64,000 nt of DNA from Mycolicibacterium hodleri (GTDB taxonomy: Bacteria > Actinomycetota > Actinomycetes > Mycobacteriales > Mycobacteriaceae), in NCBI RefSeq assembly GCF_006439015.1, contig NZ_RCZG01000002.1:310001-374000 (forward strand), in the 5' to 3' direction. Below are positions 8,369 through 16,352 of the stretch, in pieces. Within the stretch, counting starts at the first letter, position 1; the number at the start of each line of letters is the position of its first letter. A program made the translations under genes and the position numbers. The notes under the pieces are model-generated. The model worked only from the letters and a program-made list of their open reading frames with translations. It did no database searches and had not been told where the DNA came from.

Positions 8369-8961
8369 ATGCCTGTTTGGCAATGGATTTCGATCGCGGT
8401 GATCATCGCGATCGTCGCAGCCGTGGTGGTCCTCGCAGTGTCGAGGAGCGGCCGCAAGAAGAGCGAGGTCTCAAGCACCGGTTCGGTCCGGAGTACCAGC
8501 GGACGGTGTCGCAGACCGGTGACACGCGGGTAGCCGAGAAGCAGCTCGCCGAGCGCGAGCACCATCGCGCCAAACTCGACGTCGTGGCGATCTCCGCAGA
8601 GGCGGCCCAGGTCTACGCCGACCGGTGGCGCCGCGTGCAAACCGCGTTCGTCGACACCCCGTCGGAGGCGGTCGGTGACGCGGACCGTCTGGTCACCGAA
8701 GTAATGAACGAACGGGGCTACCCCGTCGACGACTTCGAGGAGCGTGCCGCCGACATCTCGGTCGACCATCCGACCGTGGTCGAGGAATACCGGGCCGGGC
8801 ATGCCATCCACCTGGCGCAGCAGTACGGCGACGTCGGCACCGAGGCGCAGCGGCAGGCCTTCGTGCACTACCGCGCCCTGTTCGACAAGCTGCTCGACGA
8901 GGGTTCGGGCCAGCACACCCCACGACGACACACGGACACCAACGGAGAAGCACAATCATGA
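8369..8961 (+). pseudogene. Membrane-anchored protein interrupted by a -1 frameshift
   Basis: The ATG at 8369 has an excellent AGAGGAG RBS and encodes a transmembrane helix (WISIAVIIAIVAAVVVLAV) followed by a basic SRSGRKKSE stretch. The expected continuation, KHRFGPEYQRTVS through a helical domain with RWRRVQTAFVDTPSEAV, DADRLVTEVMNERGYPVDDF and HYRALFDKLL, lies in another frame. One base appears missing near 8460-8470. Restoring it gives a protein of about 196 residues that matches a common actinobacterial family of single-pass proteins with a soluble helical domain. The stop overlaps the start of the next gene. It is either a real lesion, a sequencing error, or (less likely) a programmed slip. 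Confidence 0.75.
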
Positions 8962-9473
8962 CCACCAACGACCACTACACCGAGCCCACTCCGACCGTCG
9001 GGGAAGCCGAGCAGGCAGCCCCGCCGGCCGATCATCAAGTCAGGCATACGGATTCGCCTAGAGAAGACCTCGGCGCGGGGACGGTGAACGCGCAGCCCGA
9101 CCAGGCGAACTCATCGGCCGCTCACCCACAGCCGCCGAGCACCGACACCGAATCCTCGCCCGAGTCGGCCGGCCCGGGTCGGTCACACGTCGAACCCTCC
9201 TCGGAGCAGCCCTTGTTCGCCGCGGAGCTACTGACCTCGCTGCGGGCCCAATGGGGCGAGGTGCAGGCCGCCTTCGTCGACGACCCCAGGGCGTGTGTCG
9301 AGAAAGCCGACGGGCTCGTCTCCGACGTCCTCGGGCAACTCGTGAGCGGCTTCACCGACGTCCGCGCTCGTCTGGAAGGCAATTGGGGTCGCGGCGAAGA
9401 AGCGTCCACTGAGGATCTCCGCGTCGCCCTCAAGCGCTACCGGGAGTTCTTCGACCGACTCCTGCAGGTATGA
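8958..9473 (+). CDS. Hypothetical soluble protein with helical C-terminal domain
   Basis: 171 residues; ATG overlaps the stop of the upstream gene by 4 bases, so translation is coupled. The first 90 residues are a low-complexity Pro/Ser/Glu/Thr region without predicted structure. The C-terminal 80 residues (LLTSLRAQWGEVQAAFVDDPRACVEKADGLVSDVLGQL to RYREFFDRLL) are a helical domain. It is clearly related to the C-terminal domain of the preceding frameshifted gene: W-x-x-VQ-x-x-FVD-x-P, then K/R-ADxLVxxV, and a final RYREFFDRLL versus HYRALFDKLL. Function unknown. Shared domain and operon suggest that the two proteins work together, one anchored and one free. Confidence 0.75.
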   Translation: MTTNDHYTEPTPTVGEAEQAAPPADHQVRHTDSPREDLGAGTVNAQPDQANSSAAHPQPPSTDTESSPESAGPGRSHVEPSSEQPLFAAELLTSLRAQWGEVQAAFVDDPRACVEKADGLVSDVLGQLVSGFTDVRARLEGNWGRGEEASTEDLRVALKRYREFFDRLLQV

Positions 9474-9511
9474 GACCGAGACACCAACGACACCAGGAAC
9501 CGCAACGGACC

Positions 9512-9564
9512 ACGGCCCCGATCATCGCCCGCCCCAAGGAAGTGGCGGCGACGGTCGGGGCCGT
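9512..9564. terminator. Long hairpin after the three-gene operon
   Basis: ACGGCCCCGA at 9512-9521 pairs perfectly with TCGGGGCCGT at 9555-9564, and the interior (CGCCCGCC against GGCGGCG) can extend the stem. It lies 38 bp beyond the stop at 9473 and has no U-run, as usual in mycobacteria. The rest of the interval to 9943 shows no gene. Confidence 0.5.
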
Positions 9565-9943
9565 CTCTGGTTGCCGGACTCCTCGCTGACGATTGCTCCT
9601 CGGCGATCCTCGTCGAACTCGTCCACCGCGGTCTCCCGGTCGGGGAGGTCGTAGCCCCATTCATGACTGGACGAGGTTCCCGATCAGTTGGCGCCGCCGT
9701 CGACCCAGCCGCCGTTCGGATCGGTCCGGGGCCGCGCGTCACGGCGACCTCGCCGGCGGCTTGCCATCCGTCATGGCGGATGCTCGAGACGCAGGCCGTC
9801 CCAGTACCCACGATCGAAGGGGCCGACCGTCGATTTCCTTGCTGCGGAGCGCCACCGGGCAGCCGCAGGGGCGTCCGCTACGCTCAGCCATACGGTCCTC
9901 GAGTTGGCGGGTTCGATAGAGCGCCACGAATGAAGGTGTAGCG

Positions 9944-10453
9944 ATGAATACCTCGTCTGCGAACAGCGCCCTGGAAGAGGGACATTGGACGTTGGATCCC
10001 GCGGCGACGTCGATCGGCTTCCAAGCGAAATTGCTTCTCGGACTTAAGGTCAACGGCCACTTCAGCCGATACGAGGCGAGGATCACCGTCGGCGCATCGG
10101 CGGCTGAGTCCTCGGTCGCGGTCACCGTCTACACCGACAGCATTGCCACCGGCATCAAGATGCGCGACGGGCATCTGCGCGCGGACAACGTGTTCGACAG
10201 CGCGCGCTTTCCGACGTTGCAATTCGAAAGCACCGCGGTCGCCGAGACCGCCACCGGGCTCGACGTCGTCGGCGACTTGCGGGTCCGCGACGTGACCCGC
10301 CCCATCAGCTTCCACGCCGTCCGGGTGATCGGATCGCCGGTACCGCGCTACACCGTCGAAGTGTCCATCACACCCAAGGAGTTCGGGATCACCCGGCCTG
10401 GCACGACCAAGACCCTGGACGTCCTCATCGACGCAACGCTGCGACGGAGCTGA
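9944..10453 (+). CDS. YceI family protein
   Basis: 169 residues, start ATG at 9944 after AAGGTG. The YceI lipocalin-like fold is recognisable: EGHWTLDPAATSIGFQAKLLLGLKVNGHFSRYEA at the N-terminus (the W-x-x-D-xxxS-x-x-F motif), central KMRDGHLRADNVFDSARFPTLQFEST, then LDVVGDLRVRDVTRPISFHAV and a C-terminal KEFGITRPG. Members bind isoprenoid or other lipid molecules in a barrel. There is no signal peptide, so it is cytoplasmic, as in many actinobacterial copies. No operon partner. Confidence 0.9.
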   Translation: MNTSSANSALEEGHWTLDPAATSIGFQAKLLLGLKVNGHFSRYEARITVGASAAESSVAVTVYTDSIATGIKMRDGHLRADNVFDSARFPTLQFESTAVAETATGLDVVGDLRVRDVTRPISFHAVRVIGSPVPRYTVEVSITPKEFGITRPGTTKTLDVLIDATLRRS

Positions 10454-10772
10454 GGCTCGACCGATACGGCAGGTACGCGCTGCCCGTTCCGCTGTTCTCT
10501 GCGACTACCGATCAGCGCCCCGGACACACCTGCCGTCGTGTGGGCGTGGGAGTAGCTGGAGGTCTACGTGGAGGACTTGATCGCCGCGCCGTGGTCACCG
10601 CTCACGCGGCGCAGTCCTAGAACTTCGAGAAACGCGACCGGCGGTAGTGTCGGTTCGGGTCTCACTGGGGGCGATGAAAAATTACTGATAGCGGCAACTA
10701 CGACCTACCGCCTCAGCCATTAGCGAAGTGGCAGTAGACGCCACATCTCTTGATCGCTAGTCTGCTAGCTGG
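10454..10772. other. Intergenic interval without recognisable feature
   Basis: 319 bp between yceI-like and the next gene. No protein-like frame, no strong hairpin and no RNA gene could be recognised. It probably holds the promoter of the downstream gene. Confidence 0.4.
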
Positions 10773-11162
10773 TTGGCCGAGAACCCCGCTCCCCGCAAAT
10801 TCTTCCTTGCAAACGTGGTGGATCTGAGGTGCTTGGTGCGAATTCTTACCGCCGATGAGCAGCAACTGGCGTACCGATTCGCGCACTTGCCGCTACCGAA
10901 CGATGCCGTTTCATGCGATCCCTGGTCTTCACACGGTGAGGGCGACTGGCGGCGCTACTTTCTGACCCGAGTGTGGGACATAGCTGGCATCTGGGTGGAG
11001 GTGGCAGGTGAGCAAAACCACCACGGCGAGATCACGCGTTGGCTACACATCGGCGGGGAAGGCCAGTGCGACACCTCGGACCGGGAGCGGTTGATCGCTG
11101 CCATCACCGAGGCGGGCGAGCTCTATGACCAGCTACACAGGACGATCCGCGTTAGTGAGTAG
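10773..11162 (+). CDS. Hypothetical protein
   Basis: 129 residues in a frame with normal amino-acid composition: VDLRCLVRILTADEQQLAYRF, then DWRRYFLTRVWDIAGIWVEVAGEQNHHGEITRWLHIGGEGQC and a closing helix LIAAITEAGELYDQLH. The start is uncertain: TTG at 10773 gives the longest form, while the in-frame GTG codons at the VVDLRC region would give a shorter one. No RBS is convincing. A small alpha/beta protein, no signal peptide. Family not recognised. Confidence 0.55.
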   Translation: MAENPAPRKFFLANVVDLRCLVRILTADEQQLAYRFAHLPLPNDAVSCDPWSSHGEGDWRRYFLTRVWDIAGIWVEVAGEQNHHGEITRWLHIGGEGQCDTSDRERLIAAITEAGELYDQLHRTIRVSE

Positions 11163-11668
11163 CCCACCCGTGCAATCCGCCGTTTGACTCCCGGTGTGCG
11201 GAATTGGGGCATGTCGGCGCTCCCAGCTTGACAGCCACTCCCGCAGCACGGACTTCGACCATCGCGCGGCCGATCCGTACGGTAGGACCTCGGGGTTCGC
11301 CCAATCGGAGGGAGCAGGATCGCTTGAGTATCAATGGCATTGATCGCGTCGCGTAGACCGTTCGTCTTATGGACAGTGGTTCGAGCCTGCGATTACGTTC
11401 GCCTGGTGTGTTCTTCTGCTTCCGTACATTGAGAAGACACTCGTCGTTAACGCACGGCTGGTAGCCCGCGCCGTGGGCGGTCTAGCCGACTGCGTCAGTG
11501 GTGAATGTCGGACGCGCACAGGGTGATACTCGTTTCCGCGCTCCGCGACGCCGTGACGTCCGGTGACCCTTTCGAGCTCGTGGTCGCGCGTAACGCTGAG
11601 CCGTCGAGCGGACACCCAATTCGGAACGGGTGTGACTCGCTATGAACAACGGGAAGTGGAGCAGGAAC
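11163..11668. other. Intergenic interval, about 0.5 kb
   Basis: Short open frames on the minus strand are Arg-rich and unsupported. No RNA gene, insertion sequence or long inverted repeat is seen. It contains the promoter for the secreted protein gene at 11669. Confidence 0.4.
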
Positions 11669-12016
11669 ATGAGCGTTGAGACCAAGGCAATCCGAGCTGG
11701 ACGTTGGATGGTGTGGGCGATTGGTGCCAGCGCCTTCGTTCTGGCGGCCGCGCCGACAGCCAGTGCGGACCCGGTACTTCCGGTGGCCGGCGGGGGCTCG
11801 GCGAGCGATGCCGTCTCCCAATTGCAGTCCGCGGGCTACACCGTATCGGTCAACTATCTCGAAGGGCGGCCCAACGTCCCCCTTTCTGAGTGCAAGGTCA
11901 CGGGTATCACCACATTCGGCGCCGCAATGACGTCGGCGACCGTCATGATGATGCTGATGGAGCCGGACGAGTTCGACACGGCCTACGTCGACGTGGCTTG
12001 CCCGAACGCGAAATAG
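11669..12016 (+). CDS. Small secreted protein of a two-cysteine family (member A)
   Basis: 115 residues with a Sec signal peptide (WMVWAIGASAFVLAAAPTASA, cleavage likely before DPVLP). The mature part has the family signature seen five times in this window: AVSQLQSAGYTVSVN, then LSECKVTGI and a C-terminal strand YVDVACP with the second Cys. The two Cys probably form a disulfide outside the cell. The ATG at 11669 is chosen because GGAGCAGGAAC precedes it; the earlier ATG at 11642 has no RBS. This member has a Met-rich insertion (VMMMLMEP). Function unknown. It lies 198 bp upstream of a second family member. Confidence 0.75.
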   Translation: MSVETKAIRAGRWMVWAIGASAFVLAAAPTASADPVLPVAGGGSASDAVSQLQSAGYTVSVNYLEGRPNVPLSECKVTGITTFGAAMTSATVMMMLMEPDEFDTAYVDVACPNAK

Positions 12017-12214
12017 TTCGCGGTGTCCGGAGTCTCAAGAGGGCACTTCTGTGCCATCGGCTCGCACCGAGATCCCGTGCATCACGCGTCGAACATCGCC
12101 CAACGAATCTGAAATTACCGCTGCCGCACATCAATTGACGCGTAACGATGTGCAAGTATCCGCGCACTACAGAGTGTACCGATCTCCATTGAGCACATAC
12201 CGAGGGATGAGACC

Positions 12215-12472
12215 ATGAAGAAGTTCACCATCACCGCTGCCGGCGCCAGTATCCTGGCGGCTGCCGCCATAGGGCTGGCCGGCGGTGCCGCCGCCGCTGG
12301 CGGCGCAGACGCGACTGTCAACGGCCTGCAAAGCGAAGGTTACAGTGTGTCATTCAACAAGACGCCGAGTGCCAATCTTACCCAATGCGCTATCACCAAC
12401 GTGACGAAGGATTCGGCAAGTGTTGCGAATCCGACAGCCTACGTCGACATCGCCTGCCCAGACGGCTGCTAG
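12215..12472 (+). CDS. Small secreted protein of a two-cysteine family (member B)
   Basis: 85 residues. Signal peptide MKKFTITAAGASILAAAAIGLAGGAAAA, followed by a short mature domain: ATVNGLQSEGYSVSFN, LTQCAITNV and YVDIACPDGC. It shares the LQSEGY and the C-terminal Y-V-D-x-A-C-P motif with the gene at 11669, so the two are tandem paralogues. GAGGGATGAG upstream of the ATG is a fair RBS. One extra Cys is the last residue. Predicted exported, about 60 residues when mature. No function is known to me. Confidence 0.75.
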   Translation: MKKFTITAAGASILAAAAIGLAGGAAAAGGADATVNGLQSEGYSVSFNKTPSANLTQCAITNVTKDSASVANPTAYVDIACPDGC

Positions 12473-12648
12473 GGCTGGGTCATTCGCGGTGTTCTCGCCG
12501 GAGTCAGACTTCTGCGGATCCGTGCGTCGCGTCCACCGTCGTTCTTCAGGTCGGCGGCAACCGCGCTACTACGCGTGTGAGGCATCAGCGGAGTGGGGGA
12601 GAGCCGCCGCTGGCTCTGCGCCGCACCGCCCGGCGGTGATCGGCCTGT

Positions 12649-12888
12649 TCACTGGAAGTCCCCCAAGGCATTGAGGAGCCGAGCACGAAATTCGGGGTCG
12701 ATGTCATCGGGGTGGGGTCGACCGACGATGGAAATGGTCGCTCGGAACTGTTGCAGGTAGTTCTCGCAGCCGTCGCATTCGAGGAGGTGAAGGTCGAATC
12801 GGGCCCGGGTGTCGACGTCGAGGGCATCGTCGAGATAGTCGGTGACGAGTTCGACGAGCTTGTCGCAGTCCATCAGGCCGGTGCTCAT
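12649..12888 (-). CDS. Zinc-binding anti-sigma factor (zf-HC2), copy 1
   Basis: 79 residues. Contains the ZAS motif H-x3-C-x2-C (FDLHLLECDGCENY) after an N-terminal helix CDKLVELVTDYLDDALDVDTRARF, then a helix QQFRATISIVG. Such proteins bind region 2/4 of an ECF sigma factor and hold it inactive; the Zn site often senses redox state. No transmembrane segment, so it is a soluble regulator. Its start overlaps the stop of the ECF sigma gene by 4 bp, so sigma precedes anti-sigma in this operon. The tail PDDIDPEFRARLLNAL matches the second copy at 15364. Confidence 0.88.
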   Translation of the reverse strand: MSTGLMDCDKLVELVTDYLDDALDVDTRARFDLHLLECDGCENYLQQFRATISIVGRPHPDDIDPEFRARLLNALGDFQ

Positions 12889-13517
12889 GATCTACCTCCA
12901 AGGTAGTCCTCGAGCACCTGACGGATGGCGGCTCGACCACGATGCAACTGAACCCGCTGGTTGCCGGCGCTGATGTCGAGCAGTGCGCATACCTCCCGTG
13001 ACTCGAAGCCGAGGACGTCACGGAGGGTGACGATGGTTCGCTGGCGTTGCGGCAGCTTGTCGATCTCGCGACGAGCCACCTCGACGAGTTCCTTGTCCAA
13101 GGCCGACCCCTCCGGTGTGTCGGGGAACGGCGACGGTGCCTCGTCGTCTCGCCAATGGCCGGGCAACGGATCCCCCGCGGTGCGGAACCGCGCCAGGTCG
13201 ACCGTGCCACCGGTGAACGCCGCGATTGCGACGTCGGCGTCGCGGCGCTCGCGGACCCCGCGGGTCTTGGCGATGTTGATCAGCACGGTGAAGAGCCAAC
13301 CGCGAAGGGACGAGCGGCCTTCGAACCCGTTGATTCCCTTGAGCAGCGCGATCCAGGTGTCCTGCACGACCTCTTCGGCAATCGCTCGGTTGGGAACGTA
13401 ACCGCATGCCACGCGCAACATCGATGCGCTGTGTTGGTCGACGAACTGGGCGAACACCGCCTCGTCGCCATTGCGTAGCGCCAGAATGAGCGACGTTTCG
13501 TCCGTGGTCCCCGTCAT
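12885..13517 (-). CDS. ECF sigma factor, copy 1
   Basis: 210 residues. Region 2: AVFAQFVDQHSASMLRVACGYVPNRAIAEEVVQDTWIALLKGINGFEGRSSLRGWLFTVLINIAKTR, containing the -10 recognition helix. Region 4: EVARREIDKLPQRQRTIVTLRDVLGFESREVCALLDISAGNQRVQLHRGRAAIRQ, the -35 reader. A 50-residue acidic linker separates them. It directs RNA polymerase to a stress regulon under control of the overlapping anti-sigma gene downstream. It starts with ATG at 13517 and is divergent from a lipoprotein gene at 13772, which could be in its regulon. Clearly paralogous to the sigma at 15687. Confidence 0.93.
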   Translation of the reverse strand: MTGTTDETSLILALRNGDEAVFAQFVDQHSASMLRVACGYVPNRAIAEEVVQDTWIALLKGINGFEGRSSLRGWLFTVLINIAKTRGVRERRDADVAIAAFTGGTVDLARFRTAGDPLPGHWRDDEAPSPFPDTPEGSALDKELVEVARREIDKLPQRQRTIVTLRDVLGFESREVCALLDISAGNQRVQLHRGRAAIRQVLEDYLGGRS

Positions 13518-13771
13518 CGGGAACCGATGCTAGCCGTTCAGGGTCACCGCGAGTCGTCGAAGCCGTGACACCAGCCCTTCCCATTCCGATGCGACTCGCC
13601 ATCGGCGGGCAACCCACCGTCAGCACGGTCCGGCTCCATACCGGAACTGCGGGTGGGGCCGCCCGACATTCCGATGTGGCGCAGAGGAATTCATCAATTC
13701 GGTGTAACGCGCCGCACGGCACGACATACCAACAGTTGACCGAGCCAAGACGCCCGCAGATGGAGCAGCAC

Positions 13772-14485
13772 ATGACACTGAAGTCGATCGTTACGTACAC
13801 GCGCTCATTGGTACTGGGTACCGGCGCGATCATCATGGTGAGCACGCTGGCAGCATGTTCCAACGGTACGAATGGGACTCCGGCCGCGGAAACACCAGCC
13901 AGTATTGGCAGCGCCATGCCGGCGATGGCCAACTTCATCTCCGACATGGCTGCCGACCACCCGTCGGCGATGACGACCATGGCAATCGCCGTCGAAGGGG
14001 ACAGGGTCGTTGCATACGCCACCAATGGAATCAACGACGAGGCGTACTTCTTCGGCACGCAGACCGACGGCCGAATGGACTTGACCTCGACCTTCGCCGA
14101 TCACCTGACGGCGTCCTACGACGGATCCAAGGTCGATGGTGAACTCGTCATGAACGAGGAGGGCGCCGCCCCCCAACGGTTCGCCGCATCTCGTGTCGAG
14201 GCGCCTGCCGGCATCTACACCGCCGCCCACGGCACCAGCCGCGCCACGTGGGTGGCGCGACCCGACCGCAGTCTGGTGGGGGTCATGAACAACAGCGCAC
14301 CCGGTGACCACAAGGTGACGGACGCAATCGCAACCCAGGATCAGCAGTTCAAGGACGAGGTTCGTCAGAAGCGGCTGGAGCAGCGGATGCAACAGGCACC
14401 GACCATGACCTTTGGCACATGGACCATGGAGATGGACGGCAAGAAGGTGACCGCGGTACCCGTCACCGGTGGCATGACCTTCTGA
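13772..14485 (+). CDS. Lipoprotein of unknown function
   Basis: 237 residues from MTLKSIVTYTR; signal sequence ends in the lipobox STLAAC, giving a lipid-anchored Cys near residue 28. The mature part is polar with DMAADHPSAMTTMAIAVEGDRVVAYATNG, a beta-rich middle (AYFFGTQTDGRMDL, ASYDGSKVDGELVMN, YTAAHGTSRATWVARPDRSLVGVMNN) and a C-terminal helix QDQQFKDEVRQKRLEQRMQQ. The start at 13772 has GGAG at proper distance; the longer frame to 13565 is not protein-like. It sits between two ECF sigma/anti-sigma loci, so it may be an output or input of that system. Family not recognised. Confidence 0.75.
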   Translation: MTLKSIVTYTRSLVLGTGAIIMVSTLAACSNGTNGTPAAETPASIGSAMPAMANFISDMAADHPSAMTTMAIAVEGDRVVAYATNGINDEAYFFGTQTDGRMDLTSTFADHLTASYDGSKVDGELVMNEEGAAPQRFAASRVEAPAGIYTAAHGTSRATWVARPDRSLVGVMNNSAPGDHKVTDAIATQDQQFKDEVRQKRLEQRMQQAPTMTFGTWTMEMDGKKVTAVPVTGGMTF

Positions 14486-14566
14486 GGGTCTGACACGTAA
14501 TCGTTTGTCGGACAACGGGCCCCGATGAGGGACACGGTCCGAGCCGTCGCGGTGCAGCGTTTCAGG

Positions 14567-15034
14567 TCAGGATTGCGCGATCTCGCGGGTGGCCCTGCTC
14601 AGTGCGCGTGCGGCCACGGCCAGTGACGTCTTGTGCAAGAGTTCGATGGAGACGTCACGTGGCGGCCAATTCCACGGGGCGTCCGCCAGCCCGAGTATCC
14701 GGCCGAGAACGGCGTCGGCGACGACGAGGGACGTGGAGATCAGGACGACGGCCGGCGCTGCGCTCGTGTGACGGGTCTGGTCTGCGAGCATGACGGCCAT
14801 TGCGGCGAGGCTCGCCTGAGAGAGGTGGCCGATCGTGGTGCGGGCCACACCAGCCGGAACCCTGCGCCCCACGAGTTGCTCGACCACCCGTACTGGAAAG
14901 TCGCTTGGCGCACGCCTTGTCACGGCCATTTCTAGATGTTGGGACACGGTCATTGCGGTGCTGGCGGCGGCGGATCGCACGATGAAGCTGCGCCGATGGA
15001 TGTTCACCGCAATGTCGCCGTTCGTCCGCTGCAT
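14567..15034 (-). CDS. Hypothetical protein, possibly membrane-associated
   Basis: 155 residues from MQRTNGDIAV, composition Ala-rich and helical. A hydrophobic stretch APAVVLISTSLVVADAVLGRILGLA could cross or lie on the membrane, and a second helix is SQASLAAMAVMLADQ. The motif WNWPPRDVSIELLHK near the C-terminus is distinctive but not known to me. RBS is weak and an internal ATG at MTVSQHLEMA is an alternative start. It is convergent with the lipoprotein gene and divergent from the second anti-sigma gene. Confidence 0.5.
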   Translation of the reverse strand: MQRTNGDIAVNIHRRSFIVRSAAASTAMTVSQHLEMAVTRRAPSDFPVRVVEQLVGRRVPAGVARTTIGHLSQASLAAMAVMLADQTRHTSAAPAVVLISTSLVVADAVLGRILGLADAPWNWPPRDVSIELLHKTSLAVAARALSRATREIAQS

Positions 15035-15186
15035 GGCGAATTGGTGAGGACTCGACGCAACGCGGCGGGCGTCTGAAAGATCTCGGGGCTGCTCACGCGG
15101 TAGCTCCACTCGGCATTGGAATGACAGATCACATGCAGGTAGTGCGTGCCGACAGTTGTCGCGTTACGGAACAGGTGCCGGGTGTT

Positions 15187-15226
15187 CCACCAGTGCATTG
15201 GCCACCACTGCATTGGCCACCAGTGC
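15187..15226. repeat. 15-bp tandem repeat (2.7 copies)
   Basis: CCACCAGTGCATTGG (15187-15201), CCACCACTGCATTGG (15202-15216), then CCACCAGTGC (15217-15226). The copies are near-identical and abut directly. They lie 138 bp upstream of the second anti-sigma/sigma operon in a 329-bp stretch (15035-15363) that has no other gene. They may be regulatory or slippage-derived. Confidence 0.6.
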
Positions 15227-15363
15227 GGCGTAACGGTGGGGCGACTTCTCAACACACATAGGCGGGGAGCGTGCACCCCGTGGGCACGGTAGCCGCCGTA
15301 CTTCGGCCCGACGTTCGCCGGGTGTGCTGACCCCGCCGTGCGGATCGTGATGACGGAGGCTCG

Positions 15364-15693
15364 ATGGACGAGATTGATTCGGGCGGCGCTTGGCGCGTCA
15401 CTGCCGTGGCGGCGCGGCGCGTGATCGCCCGCCTACGGCCTAGTTCCATGCGACGACGGTTGCAATGCCAGGAAATGGTCGAACTCGTCACCGCCTACCT
15501 CGAGGACGCCCTGGACTTCGACACCCGGACCCGTTTCGAGAAGCATCTGCGGCGCTGCGACGGGTGCTCCGACTATCTCGAACAGCTGCGCATCACCGTG
15601 CAGACGGTGGGCACGCTGGACGACGACGAGCTTGACCCGGTGTTCCGGGCCCGCCTCCTGAAGGCGTTCGCGGAGACGGCCGGATCGTGGTGA
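15364..15693 (+). CDS. Zinc-binding anti-sigma factor (zf-HC2), copy 2
   Basis: 109 residues; ATG at 15364 with a strong GGAGG six bases upstream. Core matches copy 1: CQEMVELVTAYLEDALDFDTRTRFEKHLRRCDGCSDYLEQLR with H-x3-C-x2-C, and the tail DDDELDPVFRARLLKAF. It has about 30 extra N-terminal basic residues not found in copy 1. It precedes and overlaps its sigma gene, the reverse of the gene order at 12649-13517. The anti-sigma would be made first, which should keep the system tightly off. Cytoplasmic, Zn-binding by family knowledge. Confidence 0.88.
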   Translation: MDEIDSGGAWRVTAVAARRVIARLRPSSMRRRLQCQEMVELVTAYLEDALDFDTRTRFEKHLRRCDGCSDYLEQLRITVQTVGTLDDDELDPVFRARLLKAFAETAGSW

Positions 15694-16328
15694 CCGAAGT
15701 GGCCGACGAGTCGCGACTCATCGCGGCGTTACGCGCCGGAGACCGCGCGGCTTTCGCCAAACTCGTTGAGCTACATACCCCGGCGCTGTTGAGGGTGGCC
15801 CGCGGGTACGTGCCGAATCACTCGATTGCCGAGGAGGTGGTGCAAGAGACGTGGATTGCCCTCATCAAGGGAGTATCTGGGTTCGAAGGAAGATCCTCGT
15901 TGAGGACGTGGCTCTTTGCGGTGACGATCAACATCGCGAAGACTCGCGGCATCCGGGAACGCCGCGACACCGATGCCATGGCCGCCTTCGTCGGCGCCAC
16001 CGTCGCGCCCGAACGCTTCCACGGCGCGGGAGAACCCAACGCCGGGTCCTGGAAGGAGCCGCCGACACCGTTCCCGGACGGTCCCGAAGGATCGGTGCTC
16101 GCGACCGAATTGCGTGACGTCGCCCAGCGCGAGCTGGACAAGCTACCCGACCGACAACGCACCGTAGTCACACTGCGAGACATTCTCGGATTCGACTCCG
16201 CGGATGTGTGCGAGCTACTCGATGTCAGCGTTGCAAATCAGCGGGTACTTCTCCACCGGGGTCGTGCGGCGATCCGCCAAGTTCTCGAAGACTACGTCCG
16301 GGAGCACGTTTCGGAACGGGGTCGGTGA
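15687..16328 (+). CDS. ECF sigma factor, copy 2
   Basis: 213 residues. Region 2 LIAALRAGDRAAFAKLVELHTPALLRVARGYVPNHSIAEEVVQETWIALIKG, and region 4 RELDKLPDRQRTVVTLRDILGFDSADVCELLDVSVANQRVLLHRGRAAIRQVLEDY. Most positions agree with the sigma at 12885, including the rare block GFEGRSSLR. Start is GTG at 15687 or GTG at 15690; the second gives the usual GTGA overlap with the anti-sigma stop. The divergence lies mainly in the linker and the region-4 recognition helix, so promoter specificity may have drifted. Confidence 0.93.
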   Translation: MVTEVADESRLIAALRAGDRAAFAKLVELHTPALLRVARGYVPNHSIAEEVVQETWIALIKGVSGFEGRSSLRTWLFAVTINIAKTRGIRERRDTDAMAAFVGATVAPERFHGAGEPNAGSWKEPPTPFPDGPEGSVLATELRDVAQRELDKLPDRQRTVVTLRDILGFDSADVCELLDVSVANQRVLLHRGRAAIRQVLEDYVREHVSERGR

Positions 16329-16352
16329 GCTCAGCCCGACTATCGAATGTCG

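Noticed and set aside
13018..14058. 346-residue minus-strand frame
   Set aside because: Runs antisense to the lipoprotein and in a wrong frame of the ECF sigma gene, whose motifs are clear.
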